Assembly (NCBI GenBank): GCA_016281815.1
Contig: JAEEJK010000046.1
Coordinates: 83,488 to 147,487 of the forward strand
Source of the DNA: Prevotella sp.
GTDB lineage: Bacteria > Bacteroidota > Bacteroidia > Bacteroidales > Bacteroidaceae
Length of the DNA stretch: 64,000 bases
Direction: 5' to 3'
The position numbers were made by a program, and so were the translations under genes. This document shows positions 27,319 to 38,023 of this stretch, piece after piece; position 1 is the first letter of the stretch, and each line of letters begins with the position of its first letter. The notes under the pieces are model-generated. The model saw only the letters and a program-made list of their open reading frames with translations, searched no databases and had not been told where the DNA came from.

Positions 27319-27336
27319 CACGCAATAAATTATTGA

Positions 27337-28818
<1,482 letters not shown>

Positions 28819-28840
28819 TTCATTTTATCAAATAATAGCA

Positions 28841-30262
28841 ATGAGACTGAAAACCCTTTTTGCAATGCTTGTCATCGGGACAGTGGCTTTCGCACAGGAC
28901 GACCCGGTGATCATGACTATCAACGGACAGCCTGTCAACAGGTCGGAGTTTGAATATTCATACAACAAGAACAACTCTGATGGCGTGATAGACAAGAAAA
29001 CGGTCGAGGAGTATGTCGACTTGTTCATCAACTATAAACTCAAGGTGGCTGCTGCCCTTGACGCACATCTCGATACCCTCGTCTCATTTAAGAACGAATT
29101 CGCACAGTATCGCGACCAACAGATCAGACCTACCTTCATCACCGACCAGGATGTGGAGAGGGAAGCCAAGGATATTTATCAGCGGACACAGCATTTTGTC
29201 GACTCACTCGGCGGCATTGTCAAACCCGCCCACATCCTCATCATGGTGGGGCAGAAAGCCAGCGAGGCCGACAGGAAGAAGGCTGAGCAGCGTGCCGATT
29301 CAGTGTACAATGCTCTGAAGCAGGGTGCCAATTTCGAGGAACTCGCCAAGAAGGTGTCCGACGACAAGGGCTCTGCCAAAAATGGCGGTGTGCTGGGATG
29401 GATCCAGCCACAACAGACCGTCAAGGAGTTTGAAACGGTTGCCTACTCACTCAACAAAGGGGAAATCAGCAAACCTGTGCTCTCTCCCTATGGGTATCAT
29501 ATCATCCGGCTTGACGACAAGTCGATGTTCTTCCCCTATGACTCACTCAGAAGTGACATCCTGACCTTCATCGACCGAAGGGGAATCCGTGAGAAAATCA
29601 TTGATGACAAGGTGGAGGAAATCGTGAAAGCCGATGGCAATACGACCAAGGAAAAACTCATGGAGCAGCGTGCGATCGAGTTGTCTGCCAAAGATTCCGA
29701 CCTGGCCAACCTGATCCGCGAATACCATGACGGACTGCTGCTTTATGAAATCAGCAACAGCGAGGTGTGGGACAAGGCCGCCAAGGATGAGGCAGGACTT
29801 GCCAACTATTTCAAGAAAAACAAAAAGCGTTATACATGGGACTCACCTCGCTTCAAGGGCATGGCATACCATGTGAAAGACCAGGCTGATGTCAAGGCGG
29901 TGAAAAAATGTGTGAAGGGACTGGCATTCGACAAATGGGCAGAACGCCTCCGCACTACTTTCAATGCCGACTCCGTGAAAAGGATCAGAGTGGAGAAAGG
30001 CATCTTCAAGCAGGGTGACAATCCGCTTGTTGACCGTGATGTGTTCAAGAAAAAGGATGCCAAGGTGACCCCCAACAAGGACTATCCCATCGATGCCACT
30101 TATGGCAAGGTGCTCAAGGCTCCCAAAGAATATTCCGACGTGCGCGGACAAGTGGTGGCCGACTACCAAGACCAATTGGAGAAGGAATGGGTCGCCAGGC
30201 TCCGTCAGCGGTATGCTGTCGTAGTCAACAAAGATGTGCTGGCCACCGTGAACAAACATTGA
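28841..30262 (+). CDS. Periplasmic parvulin-type peptidyl-prolyl isomerase
   Basis: A 473-residue exported protein starting at ATG 28841; the longer open frame upstream overlaps guaB. The signal peptide is LKTLFAMLVIGTVAFAQ. Residues 20-125 form the helical chaperone region of PpiD/SurA-type proteins. One parvulin domain lies at about 129-231 (KPAHILIMVG, GGVLGWIQPQQTVKEFE, YGYHIIRLDD). The last 240 residues hold a second, poorly conserved domain. It probably assists folding of outer-membrane proteins with the SurA homologue encoded next. Confidence 0.88.
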   Translation: MRLKTLFAMLVIGTVAFAQDDPVIMTINGQPVNRSEFEYSYNKNNSDGVIDKKTVEEYVDLFINYKLKVAAALDAHLDTLVSFKNEFAQYRDQQIRPTFITDQDVEREAKDIYQRTQHFVDSLGGIVKPAHILIMVGQKASEADRKKAEQRADSVYNALKQGANFEELAKKVSDDKGSAKNGGVLGWIQPQQTVKEFETVAYSLNKGEISKPVLSPYGYHIIRLDDKSMFFPYDSLRSDILTFIDRRGIREKIIDDKVEEIVKADGNTTKEKLMEQRAIELSAKDSDLANLIREYHDGLLLYEISNSEVWDKAAKDEAGLANYFKKNKKRYTWDSPRFKGMAYHVKDQADVKAVKKCVKGLAFDKWAERLRTTFNADSVKRIRVEKGIFKQGDNPLVDRDVFKKKDAKVTPNKDYPIDATYGKVLKAPKEYSDVRGQVVADYQDQLEKEWVARLRQRYAVVVNKDVLATVNKH

Positions 30263-30281
30263 TGCGTATCTATTGGTGCTT

Positions 30282-31721
30282 ATGAACAAAATGCATCTCA
30301 CCGCGTTGGCCTGCATGAGTTTGGCCTTCATCCCGATGACCATCAGGGCATTCCAGACATCGTATGATGTGACTGGTGGGATGCCTCAGGATTCCGCGGT
30401 CGTAAAAAAAGATTTCGTCCCCAACCCAGAAAGTGTCATCGACGAGGTGGTTTGGGTGGTGGGCGACGAGCCTATCCTCAAGTCTGACATCGAGGCCATG
30501 AGGTTGCAGGCTGAGACAGAAGGAGTCAGGTGGGAAGGAAATCCCGACTGCTCCATCCCCGAACAGTTGGCTGTACAGAAACTCTTCCTTCACCAGGCTG
30601 CCATCGACAGTATTGAGGTGACGGAATCTCAGGTGTCGCAGGACATAGAAGATCAGATCAATTATTGGATACAGTTGGCTGACGGCTCCCGTGAGAAACT
30701 GGAGGAGTACCGCAAGCAGACCATTGCTCAGATGAGGCAGCAAATGCATGATGAGTTTAAAAACCGTGAACTCATTCAGAGAATGAAGCAGAAACTGGTG
30801 GAGGATATCTCTGTGTCACCTGCTGAGGTGAGGAAGTATTTCCAAAATCTCCCGGAAGACAGCATCCCCCTCGTGCCAACGAATGTGGAGGTGCAGATCA
30901 TCACCATGCAGCCAAAAGTGTCGGCTGAGGAGGTCAACAGGGTGAAAGATGCCCTGCGTGAGTACACCGACCGTGTCAACAAGGGGGAGACCACCTTCGC
31001 CACCATGGCCCGACTTTACTCCGAGGACGGGTCTGCCCGGCAGGGCGGCGAAATCGGCTTTACGCCGAAGTCGGTGCTTGACCCGGCTTTCGCCAATGTG
31101 GCGTTCAATCTCACCGACCCCAACAAGATTTCCAAGATTGTGGAAACGGAATTTGGGTATCACATCATCCAACTGATTGACAAGAGGGGTGAACGAATCA
31201 ATGTGAGGCATATTCTGCTGAAACCCAGGGTCACACAAGAGGAGATGAATCAAACCTCACAAAAACTTGACTCCATTGCCAATGACATCCGGGAGGGCAA
31301 ATTCACATTTGATGAGGCTGCCACCTTCCTCTCTGATGACAAGGACACCAAAAGCAACCATGGCCTGATGGTCAATACCCCTGACCCTCAGACACGAACA
31401 TCAAGATTCCGCATGCAGGACCTGCCCACCGAAGTGGCACGTGCCGTTGAGGGACTGAAGGTTGGCGAGATATCGGCTCCCTTCGAGATGGTCAACAGCA
31501 GAGGAAAAAAGGTGTGTGCCATTATCAAACTCAAAAGTCGGGTGGAGAGCCACAGAGCAACCATCACAGAGGATTTCCAAGCCTTGAAGGATGTGGTGCT
31601 GGCCAAACGGCGGGAGCAGAAACTCAACGACTGGGTGGCTGGAAAACTCAAGAACACCTACGTGAGAATGAATGACCGATACAAAGATTGCAAGTTCCAA
31701 TACCAAGGATGGGTAAAATGA
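30282..31721 (+). CDS. surA: SurA-like periplasmic chaperone/peptidyl-prolyl isomerase
   Basis: A 479-residue protein from ATG 30282 (a TTG nine bases upstream is less likely). The signal peptide ends near TIRAF. The SurA N-terminal domain is recognisable from VDEVVWVVGDEPILKSDIE to about residue 190. Two parvulin domains follow, one at about 200-305 (ARQGGEIGFTPKSVLDPAF, EFGYHIIQLID) and one at about 310-420 (INVRHILLKPRV). SurA escorts unfolded outer-membrane proteins to the BAM complex. It overlaps the OstA-like gene by four bases (ATGA). Confidence 0.9.
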   Translation: MNKMHLTALACMSLAFIPMTIRAFQTSYDVTGGMPQDSAVVKKDFVPNPESVIDEVVWVVGDEPILKSDIEAMRLQAETEGVRWEGNPDCSIPEQLAVQKLFLHQAAIDSIEVTESQVSQDIEDQINYWIQLADGSREKLEEYRKQTIAQMRQQMHDEFKNRELIQRMKQKLVEDISVSPAEVRKYFQNLPEDSIPLVPTNVEVQIITMQPKVSAEEVNRVKDALREYTDRVNKGETTFATMARLYSEDGSARQGGEIGFTPKSVLDPAFANVAFNLTDPNKISKIVETEFGYHIIQLIDKRGERINVRHILLKPRVTQEEMNQTSQKLDSIANDIREGKFTFDEAATFLSDDKDTKSNHGLMVNTPDPQTRTSRFRMQDLPTEVARAVEGLKVGEISAPFEMVNSRGKKVCAIIKLKSRVESHRATITEDFQALKDVVLAKRREQKLNDWVAGKLKNTYVRMNDRYKDCKFQYQGWVK

Positions 31722-33403
31722 TGGCCGTTTCAATCAAAACCCTACATGGCGGGCATAGAATCTTCACCATTTTGATTCTATGCCTGCTTGCCCTTTGCCA
31801 GGCTCAGCAGGCTGACGCCCAGAGGAAAAGGGGTGGCAGGGTCAGCGACCAGCGAATCTATCTCGACCATGCGGATTCTCTCTATTATGACGAATTTCGC
31901 AAACACGACACCCAGATTGTCAGGGGACATGTGAAGTTCAGACATCAGGGTGCCACACTTTTCTGCGACAGCGCCTATTTCAAACAGCAGGAGAACACAT
32001 TCCAGGCGTTCGGTCACGTAAGGATGATACAGAGCGACACCTTGGAGATCAGATGCGACACTGCTTTCTACGACGGCAGGGCCGATGCGGATATGGTGCA
32101 TGCCCAGAGCAATGTCGTCGTCATCCATCGGAAGACTTCCGAACTGCATACCGACAATCTCATCCTCGACAGGAAGTTCGATGTGGTCTATTATGACCAA
32201 GGAGGCAATTATGCCGACAAGAGCAAGGGAATGACACTCAGCAGCGACTGGGGAAAATACAACCTTACAACCAAGGAGGCGGAGTTCTTCTATGACGTGA
32301 CGCTCAAAACAAAGACCCATGTCATCACTACCGACACCTTATTATATTATTCAGCCGATGATCGGGCCCATGTGAAGGGCGGCAAGACAACCTATATTGG
32401 CGGAAGGCCCGTTTGGGGCAAGTCAATCATACACTCCATCAAGGATGGATATGATGTGGAGACTACCAACTGCTACTTCTACATGAAGGATGACCGCACC
32501 GAACTCTTCGACAACTCCAAGATAGAGAATGAGACCCGTCTGATTACCGGCGACAGCATCTTTTATGACAGTTCCAGCAAGAAAAGTCATGGATATGGAA
32601 GGGTCAACTATGTTGACAGGAAGAACAAGAATCAGTTGACAGCCAACATCGTGGAATATGACGAGAAGGCAGGGAAAGGCTTTGCCACCAACAATCCTGT
32701 GTATGTCGATTACTCCCAGCAGGACACCCTTTATCTGCATGCCGATACCATCAGGGTGGAGACCTTCTTCATAGATACCGACAGCATGTACAGGAAAGTG
32801 CATTGCTACCATAAAGTGCGGATGTTCAGAAAAGATATCCAGGCGGTCTGTGACTCAATGGTCATATGCTCGCGCGACTCCAGCCTCACCATGTATGTCG
32901 ACCCCATCACATGGAACGGGCCCCGTCAATTGCTCGGCGACAGTATCAAGATATGGATGAACGACTCCACCGTGCGTGAGGCCAACATCATGTCAAATGC
33001 CTTGTCGATAGAGCAGATGGAAAACTACGAGCACCCAGGAAAACTGTTGTACAATCAGGTCACCTCCAGATTGATGAATGCCTATTTTGTGGAAGGAAAA
33101 GTACGGATGAGCGAGGCGATTGGAAATGTGCAGACAGTCTATTATCCAATAGATGATGCAGACAGTTCGCTGATAGGAATGGTCTATCTGGAAACAGACA
33201 CCATGAGGATGTTCCTCACCGAGGAGAGGCGGTTGCATAAAATATGGGCATCGAAATCCGACGGTGTGCTCTATCCCATGTTACAGATTCCACCTTCCAA
33301 GGACCTTCTCCCCAATTTCGGATGGTATGACTACATCAGGCCTGTGGACAAGGACGATATTTATTATGTGGAGGAGAAACACAAGAAGAAATTGTTTCGG
33401 TAA
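31718..33403 (+). CDS. OstA-like (LptA/LptD-N fold) protein
   Basis: A 561-residue exported protein. The start chosen is ATG 31718, overlapping the surA stop; ATG 31709 is possible. A hydrophobic signal (IFTILILCLLALCQAQQADA) leads into a mostly beta structure with repeated OstA-type motifs such as HVKFRHQGATLFCDSAYFKQ and TAFYDGRADADMV. The family shares the beta-jellyroll of LptA and the LptD N-domain, so a place in the periplasmic LPS bridge is likely. Bacteroidota carry this long OstA-like protein beside surA genes. It lacks the LptD barrel. Confidence 0.85.
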   Translation: MMAVSIKTLHGGHRIFTILILCLLALCQAQQADAQRKRGGRVSDQRIYLDHADSLYYDEFRKHDTQIVRGHVKFRHQGATLFCDSAYFKQQENTFQAFGHVRMIQSDTLEIRCDTAFYDGRADADMVHAQSNVVVIHRKTSELHTDNLILDRKFDVVYYDQGGNYADKSKGMTLSSDWGKYNLTTKEAEFFYDVTLKTKTHVITTDTLLYYSADDRAHVKGGKTTYIGGRPVWGKSIIHSIKDGYDVETTNCYFYMKDDRTELFDNSKIENETRLITGDSIFYDSSSKKSHGYGRVNYVDRKNKNQLTANIVEYDEKAGKGFATNNPVYVDYSQQDTLYLHADTIRVETFFIDTDSMYRKVHCYHKVRMFRKDIQAVCDSMVICSRDSSLTMYVDPITWNGPRQLLGDSIKIWMNDSTVREANIMSNALSIEQMENYEHPGKLLYNQVTSRLMNAYFVEGKVRMSEAIGNVQTVYYPIDDADSSLIGMVYLETDTMRMFLTEERRLHKIWASKSDGVLYPMLQIPPSKDLLPNFGWYDYIRPVDKDDIYYVEEKHKKKLFR

Positions 33404-33422
33404 GATTTGATTCGGTGGTGAG

Positions 33423-35240
33423 ATGACAGATGTTATTCAGTTGTTGCCAGATTCAGTAGCCAACCAGATCGCTGCGGGTGAGGTCATTCAAAGACCTGCT
33501 TCCGTGGTGAAGGAACTGATGGAGAATGCGCTCGACGCGGGGGCTGATGAGGTTCATGTGATGGTGGTTGATGCGGGACGGACCATGATCCAGGTCATTG
33601 ACAATGGGTCGGGTATGTCTGCCACAGACGCACGCCTGTCTTTTGAAAGGCATGCCACATCGAAGATACGGAACGCAGGTGACCTTTTCGACTTGCACAC
33701 CATGGGCTTCAGAGGCGAGGCTTTGGCTTCCATCGCCGCAGTGGCACAGGTGACGCTGACCACACGCACACATGAGGAGGAGGTGGGCACCCAACTGCGT
33801 ATCGACGGCTCGAGATTCGTAGAGCAGCAGCCGGTGGCTTGTCCGGTGGGAAGCCAGTTCAAGGTGGAGAACCTTTTCTACAACGTGCCGGCAAGAAGGA
33901 AATTCCTCAAGTCAAATGCCACCGAACTCAACAATATCCTCGTCGCGTATGAGCGCATCGTACTGGTATACCCTCAGGTTTCGTTCACACTGCACAGCAA
34001 TGGCACGGAATTGTCCAACCTGCCTTCCGCAGGACTGAGGCAGCGCATTATCGACGTGTTTGGCAAACGACTCAACCAGGATATCCTGCCCATCAGTGTG
34101 GATACCACCCTCTGCCGTATAACGGGGTATGTGGGAAAACCGCAGTCGGCGAAGAAGAAAGGAGCCCATCAGTATTTCTTCGTCAATTCCAGGTACATGA
34201 AGCATGCCTATTTCGCAAAAGCCGTCATGGCACCGTTTGAGAGACTTGTCCCACAGGGTGAACAGGTGCCTTTCTTCATCTATTTTGATGTGCCTCCCGC
34301 TGACATTGATGTCAACATCCATCCTACCAAAACGGAAATCAAGTTTGAGAACGAACAGGCAATATGGCAAATTCTCTCTGCTTCAGTCAAGGATGCGGTG
34401 GGAAGATTCAATGATATCCCTTCCATTGAGTTCGATACGGAAGATAAGCCCGACATTCCAGTGTTGGGAACAGGTGGCTCAGTATCGGTGCCTCAGGTGA
34501 GGATAGACCCTCAGTACAATCCTTTCCAAAAAGGGGGTGGTTCAACACGGAACAGAAGGCTGCCTGAAGGGGAGTGGCAACAACTCTATGAGGGAGCCAG
34601 GACAGACGGGGCCAACCAGCAGACAACGCTTTTCGACGAACAGGAGATGGCCGACAACAGTGACATCATGTCTGAGAAATCTCCTGTTCATTATCAATAC
34701 AAGGGGCAGTACATCATGACGGCAGTGAAGTCTGGACTGATGATCATTGATCAGCACAGGGCACACCTCAGGGTGCTGTTTGAGGAGTATCTTCAGAAAA
34801 TGGACAGTCACCGATGGGCAACACAGCGTGTGCTGTTCCCGGAAATAGTGAGACTGGCACCCGCAGAGACCGCCGTGATGCAGCAGTTGCTCGAACAGTT
34901 GGGTGAGGTGGGCTTCGCAGTGTCCGACCTGGGGGGAGGCAGTTTCTCCATCAACGGTGTGCCGGCAGGCTTGGATGGCGTCGATCCCGGAAATATGCTT
35001 GCTGAACTGATCGCCTCAGCAAAAGACAAGACAGGAAGGCCGCGCAGCGAGATGGCGGAGTCGGTGGCGATGGGGATGGCGAGAAGTTCAGCCATACCTT
35101 ACGGACAGGTGCTCTCAAATGAGGAAATGGAAAATCTTGTCAACCGCCTTTTTTCTTGTTCCAACGCGAAAATGACCCCTGACGGCAAAACAATTACCTG
35201 CATCCTCAGACAAGAAGAAATAGAGCGGTTATTGGGGTAA
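33423..35240 (+). CDS. mutL: DNA mismatch repair protein MutL
   Basis: A 605-residue protein. The N-terminal GHKL ATPase is complete: ELMENALDAGADEV, DNGSGM, RHATSKI and GFRGEALASI. The C-terminal dimerisation/endonuclease domain starts near residue 420. The metal-site motif DQHA-x2-E of nicking MutL proteins is changed here to DQHRAHL. The later ACR and C(P/S)HGRP-type motifs read SSAIPYG and CSNAKMTPDGK. Endonuclease activity is therefore doubtful. The gene follows the surA/OstA block with a 19-base gap. Confidence 0.95.
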   Translation: MTDVIQLLPDSVANQIAAGEVIQRPASVVKELMENALDAGADEVHVMVVDAGRTMIQVIDNGSGMSATDARLSFERHATSKIRNAGDLFDLHTMGFRGEALASIAAVAQVTLTTRTHEEEVGTQLRIDGSRFVEQQPVACPVGSQFKVENLFYNVPARRKFLKSNATELNNILVAYERIVLVYPQVSFTLHSNGTELSNLPSAGLRQRIIDVFGKRLNQDILPISVDTTLCRITGYVGKPQSAKKKGAHQYFFVNSRYMKHAYFAKAVMAPFERLVPQGEQVPFFIYFDVPPADIDVNIHPTKTEIKFENEQAIWQILSASVKDAVGRFNDIPSIEFDTEDKPDIPVLGTGGSVSVPQVRIDPQYNPFQKGGGSTRNRRLPEGEWQQLYEGARTDGANQQTTLFDEQEMADNSDIMSEKSPVHYQYKGQYIMTAVKSGLMIIDQHRAHLRVLFEEYLQKMDSHRWATQRVLFPEIVRLAPAETAVMQQLLEQLGEVGFAVSDLGGGSFSINGVPAGLDGVDPGNMLAELIASAKDKTGRPRSEMAESVAMGMARSSAIPYGQVLSNEEMENLVNRLFSCSNAKMTPDGKTITCILRQEEIERLLG

Positions 35241-35315
35241 TTTGAGGAAAATAGCCCGTAAATGGCGTAAATAAAGCGTTTTTTTCGCCCAAAAGTGAAA
35301 ATTTCTTTAGAAAAA

Positions 35316-35347
35316 ATATTTATATTTGGAAAAAAATATTATCTTTG
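35316..35347 (+). promoter_or_regulatory. Promoter of the second OmpA-like gene
   Basis: TTTA at 35316-35319 is followed after 20 bases by TATCTTTG (35340-35347), a perfect -7 box. The leader to ATG 35416 is about 60 bases and A/T-rich. Confidence 0.6.
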
Positions 35348-35415
35348 CGGCGGATTTTATCGCGAATAATAAAAAAGATTATATTATTTTTGGATTTTTT
35401 AAAACATAAAAGGTT

Positions 35416-36564
35416 ATGAAAAAACTATTAATGGTGTTGGCAATCGCCAGCGTTTCTTTTTCAGCCATGGCACAGGATGATCCCACATTGAAGTACAGTG
35501 TGGCCACCAATTCATTCTGGAGCAATTGGTTTATCCAAGTGGGTGCACAGTGGAATGCATGGTATTCTGCTGATGAGCATCATCATGGTCTCAAGCGCAG
35601 CCCGCTGGAGGACTTCCGCTCAAATCCAGGTGCAGCCGTTGCTATTGGTAAATGGTTCACACCGGGTCTCGGACTCCGCACCAAGTTGATGGGTATCTGG
35701 GGCAAGTCTGTCCGTCCTGTGAATGGCGACGGTAAGGGCTATTTCAACAAGTTCTGGACACTGAATGAGCACGTCCTTTTCAACCTGAGCAACATGCTTT
35801 GTGGCTACAATCCTGACCGTGTGTGGAATTTCATTCCATTTGCTGGTGCAGGCGTAGGACGTTCAATGACTCATGACCGCTATGGCATGGACCTCAGTGT
35901 TGGTATCCTCAATGAGTTCCGTCTCAGCCGCAAGGTTTTCCTGAACCTTGAATTGGGTTGGAACCGCTATGAGAATGATATCGACGGTACTGAGATGTCT
36001 CTTGACCCCAACAAGCGTGGATGGGATACCCATGACAACCTGCTCTATGCAGAACTGGGTCTGACCTTCAACCTGGGCAAGGGTACATGGGACAAAGTGC
36101 CTGATCTCCCAGCCATCAAGGCTCTCCATCAGTCACAGATCGACGCTCTCAATGCTCAGTTGGCTGACGCCAATGCAGAGATTGACCGTCTGAACAACCT
36201 GATCCGCAACCACAAGTGCCCCGAGGCAGTAAGAGACATTATCGCTGCTCCTGCTACTGTTTACTTCTACTGCAACAAGACCAAGAGCGGTCCTTCATAC
36301 GAGCGTGACATGGTTGACGTCCGCACACTGGCTAAGTTGGCTGCTGACAAGAATGTTGACCTGCTCATCACAGGTTATGCTGACAGCGCTACCGGTAATC
36401 CCGAGCACAACCAGTGGCTCTCTGACGAGCGCGCCAAGACTGTTGCCGACGAGGTGGTTGGCCAGGGCGTGAGCCGCAGCAAGATCACAACCGTTGGTAA
36501 GGGTGGTGTTGACATCCTCTCACCGTTCGACCTCAACCGTCGTGCAGTTGTTGAACTAAAGTAA
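35416..36564 (+). CDS. OmpA-family major outer membrane protein
   Basis: A 382-residue exported protein with signal peptide ending at AMAQ (about residue 20). Residues 25-220 form the beta-barrel. A helical linker SQIDALNAQLADANAEIDRL follows at about 237-256. The C-terminal OmpA-like peptidoglycan-binding domain begins near residue 275 (VYFYCNKTKSG, LLITGYADSATG, LSDERAKTVADEV, FDLNRRAVVELK). A strong promoter and a strong terminator make it a monocistronic, probably abundant protein. It resembles 7021-8109 in layout. Confidence 0.92.
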   Translation: MKKLLMVLAIASVSFSAMAQDDPTLKYSVATNSFWSNWFIQVGAQWNAWYSADEHHHGLKRSPLEDFRSNPGAAVAIGKWFTPGLGLRTKLMGIWGKSVRPVNGDGKGYFNKFWTLNEHVLFNLSNMLCGYNPDRVWNFIPFAGAGVGRSMTHDRYGMDLSVGILNEFRLSRKVFLNLELGWNRYENDIDGTEMSLDPNKRGWDTHDNLLYAELGLTFNLGKGTWDKVPDLPAIKALHQSQIDALNAQLADANAEIDRLNNLIRNHKCPEAVRDIIAAPATVYFYCNKTKSGPSYERDMVDVRTLAKLAADKNVDLLITGYADSATGNPEHNQWLSDERAKTVADEVVGQGVSRSKITTVGKGGVDILSPFDLNRRAVVELK

Positions 36565-36583
36565 TTCAGAATCACAAGAGATA

Positions 36584-36617
36584 AAAAAAGGTGCATCCAT
36601 CGGGATGCACCTTTTTT
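36584..36617 (+). terminator. Rho-independent terminator of the OmpA-like gene
   Basis: GGTGCATCC and GGATGCACC form a perfect 9-bp stem with loop ATCG. It is preceded by A6 and followed by T6, so the A/T flanks extend the stem to 15 bp and it can also work for trpS on the other strand. Confidence 0.9.
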
Positions 36618-36693
36618 ATTGTTCGAATTGAATGAAGCAAATGGGTAACATTGACAGCAGGAGCCGTGTCACAACTCCTGCTCTCCTGTTTTT

Positions 36694-37680
36694 CTATACC
36701 CTGAATCCGATGATTCTTCTTACTTCCTCGATGGTTGCTCTGGCACTCTCACGGGCACGCTCTGCTCCTTCCCGTGCTATCTTGTCGAGCAACTCTGTGT
36801 TGGCACTGTATTCCGTGATGCGCTCACGGATGGGAGCGATGGTCTTTACCAGGTCAGAAGCGATTTGCTTCTTCAGATCACCATAACGGAGCGTGCAGTC
36901 ACGCCATTTCTCATCAAAATAGTCATAGGCTTCCTTGTTGGAGCACAACAGCAGGAAGGTGAAAAGGTTTTCTATGATTTCAGGACGTTCGCTGTTTGGT
37001 GACTGAGGACCGAGGTCTGTCACGGCTTTCATCACTTTCTTGGTGATGACTTTGTCCTCATCACGCAGATAGATGCAGTTGCCCTCGCTCTTTCCCATTT
37101 TTCCGCTTCCGTCGAGTCCGGGAACTTTCACGGCCTTGTCGGCAAAATAGAAGTTCTGAGGTTCTGGGAAGAACTCCACACCGTAGATGTTGTTGAAACG
37201 GCGGGCGCATTTACGGGCCATCTCCATATTCTGCTCTTGGTCTTTCCCGACGGGTACCTTGTGGGCGCGGTGTTGCAGGATGTCGGCAGCCATGAGGGTG
37301 GGGTAGGTCAGCAGACCTGCGTTCACGTTGTTGGGCTGTTTGCGGGCTTTCTCCTTGAACGTGGTCACACGCTCCAGTTCACCGAGGTAAATGTTCATGT
37401 TCAGATACAGGTACAGTTCCAATGTCTCCTTCACATCACTTTGGACATAGATGGGTGCTTTCTGGGGGTCCAGACCACATGCCAGATATTCCGCAAGTAT
37501 CGTCCTGGTACTGTTTTGAATATCCTCGGGTTTGGGATGGGTGGTCAGACTGTGCCAGTCGGCAATGAAAAACATGCAATCATACTCATCCTGCATTTTC
37601 ACAAAACTCTTCACCGCACCATAATAGTTTCCCAGGTGCAGATTGCCGGTTGGCCTGATGCCACTAACTACTTTTTCCAT
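36694..37680 (-). CDS. trpS: Tryptophanyl-tRNA synthetase
   Basis: A 328-residue class I synthetase from ATG 37680 (MEKVVSGIRPTG). The HIGH-type motif is PTGNLHLGNYYG and the KMSKS-type motif is GKMGKSEGN. Length is normal for bacterial TrpRS. Signature segments CMFFIADWHSLT and YPTLMAADILQHRA are present. It charges tRNA-Trp with tryptophan. It is convergent with the OmpA-like gene and divergent from tRNA-Val. Confidence 0.97.
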   Translation of the reverse strand: MEKVVSGIRPTGNLHLGNYYGAVKSFVKMQDEYDCMFFIADWHSLTTHPKPEDIQNSTRTILAEYLACGLDPQKAPIYVQSDVKETLELYLYLNMNIYLGELERVTTFKEKARKQPNNVNAGLLTYPTLMAADILQHRAHKVPVGKDQEQNMEMARKCARRFNNIYGVEFFPEPQNFYFADKAVKVPGLDGSGKMGKSEGNCIYLRDEDKVITKKVMKAVTDLGPQSPNSERPEIIENLFTFLLLCSNKEAYDYFDEKWRDCTLRYGDLKKQIASDLVKTIAPIRERITEYSANTELLDKIAREGAERARESARATIEEVRRIIGFRV

Positions 37681-37712
37681 TCTGAAATAATTTAATGAAT
37701 CTTTTAAAGGTG

Positions 37713-37720
37713 CAAAATTA
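37713..37720 (-). promoter_or_regulatory. -7 box of trpS
   Basis: The minus strand reads TAATTTTG followed by CACC, 33 bases before the trpS ATG. Confidence 0.5.
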
Positions 37721-37758
37721 CCATAATAATGTGTGAAAAAGAAAAAAATCAAAAAAAA

Positions 37759-37790
37759 TTTGGTGGTATCCCAAATAATTCTTACCTTTG
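37759..37790 (+). promoter_or_regulatory. Consensus promoter of tRNA-Val
   Basis: TTTG (37759-37762), a 20-base spacer and TACCTTTG (37783-37790) match both Bacteroidota sigma-A boxes exactly. The tRNA 5' end is 18 bases further on. Confidence 0.8.
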
Positions 37791-37807
37791 CATCGCTTTT
37801 TGAAAAG

Positions 37808-37882
37808 GGGCGTTTAGCTCAGCTGGTTTAGAGCATCTGCCTTACAAGCAGAGGGTCGGCGGTTCGAATCCGTCAACGCCCA
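37808..37882 (+). tRNA. tRNA-Val (anticodon TAC)
   Basis: A 75-base cloverleaf. The acceptor stem GGGCGTT pairs with AACGCCC, and the discriminator is A. The anticodon stem TCTGC/GCAGA encloses the loop CTTACAA, giving anticodon TAC. The T arm contains GGTTCGAATCC. The terminal CCA is not encoded (CTT follows), so it is added after transcription. Confidence 0.95.
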
Positions 37883-37981
37883 CTTGGGGTGATTCCCTGT
37901 GGTCCTTATGGGATTGCAGGGATTTTTTGCCAAAATAAACTTTTTTTCAGGAGACATGATGCGTATCACATTTTAAATTTG

Positions 37982-37989
37982 TATCTTTG
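37982..37989 (+). promoter_or_regulatory. -7 box of purB
   Basis: TATCTTTG fits TAnnTTTG and lies 34 bases before ATG 38024. Confidence 0.5.
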
Positions 37990-38023
37990 CAACGTAAATA
38001 ATAAGGCAGCAACTATATTTTTG

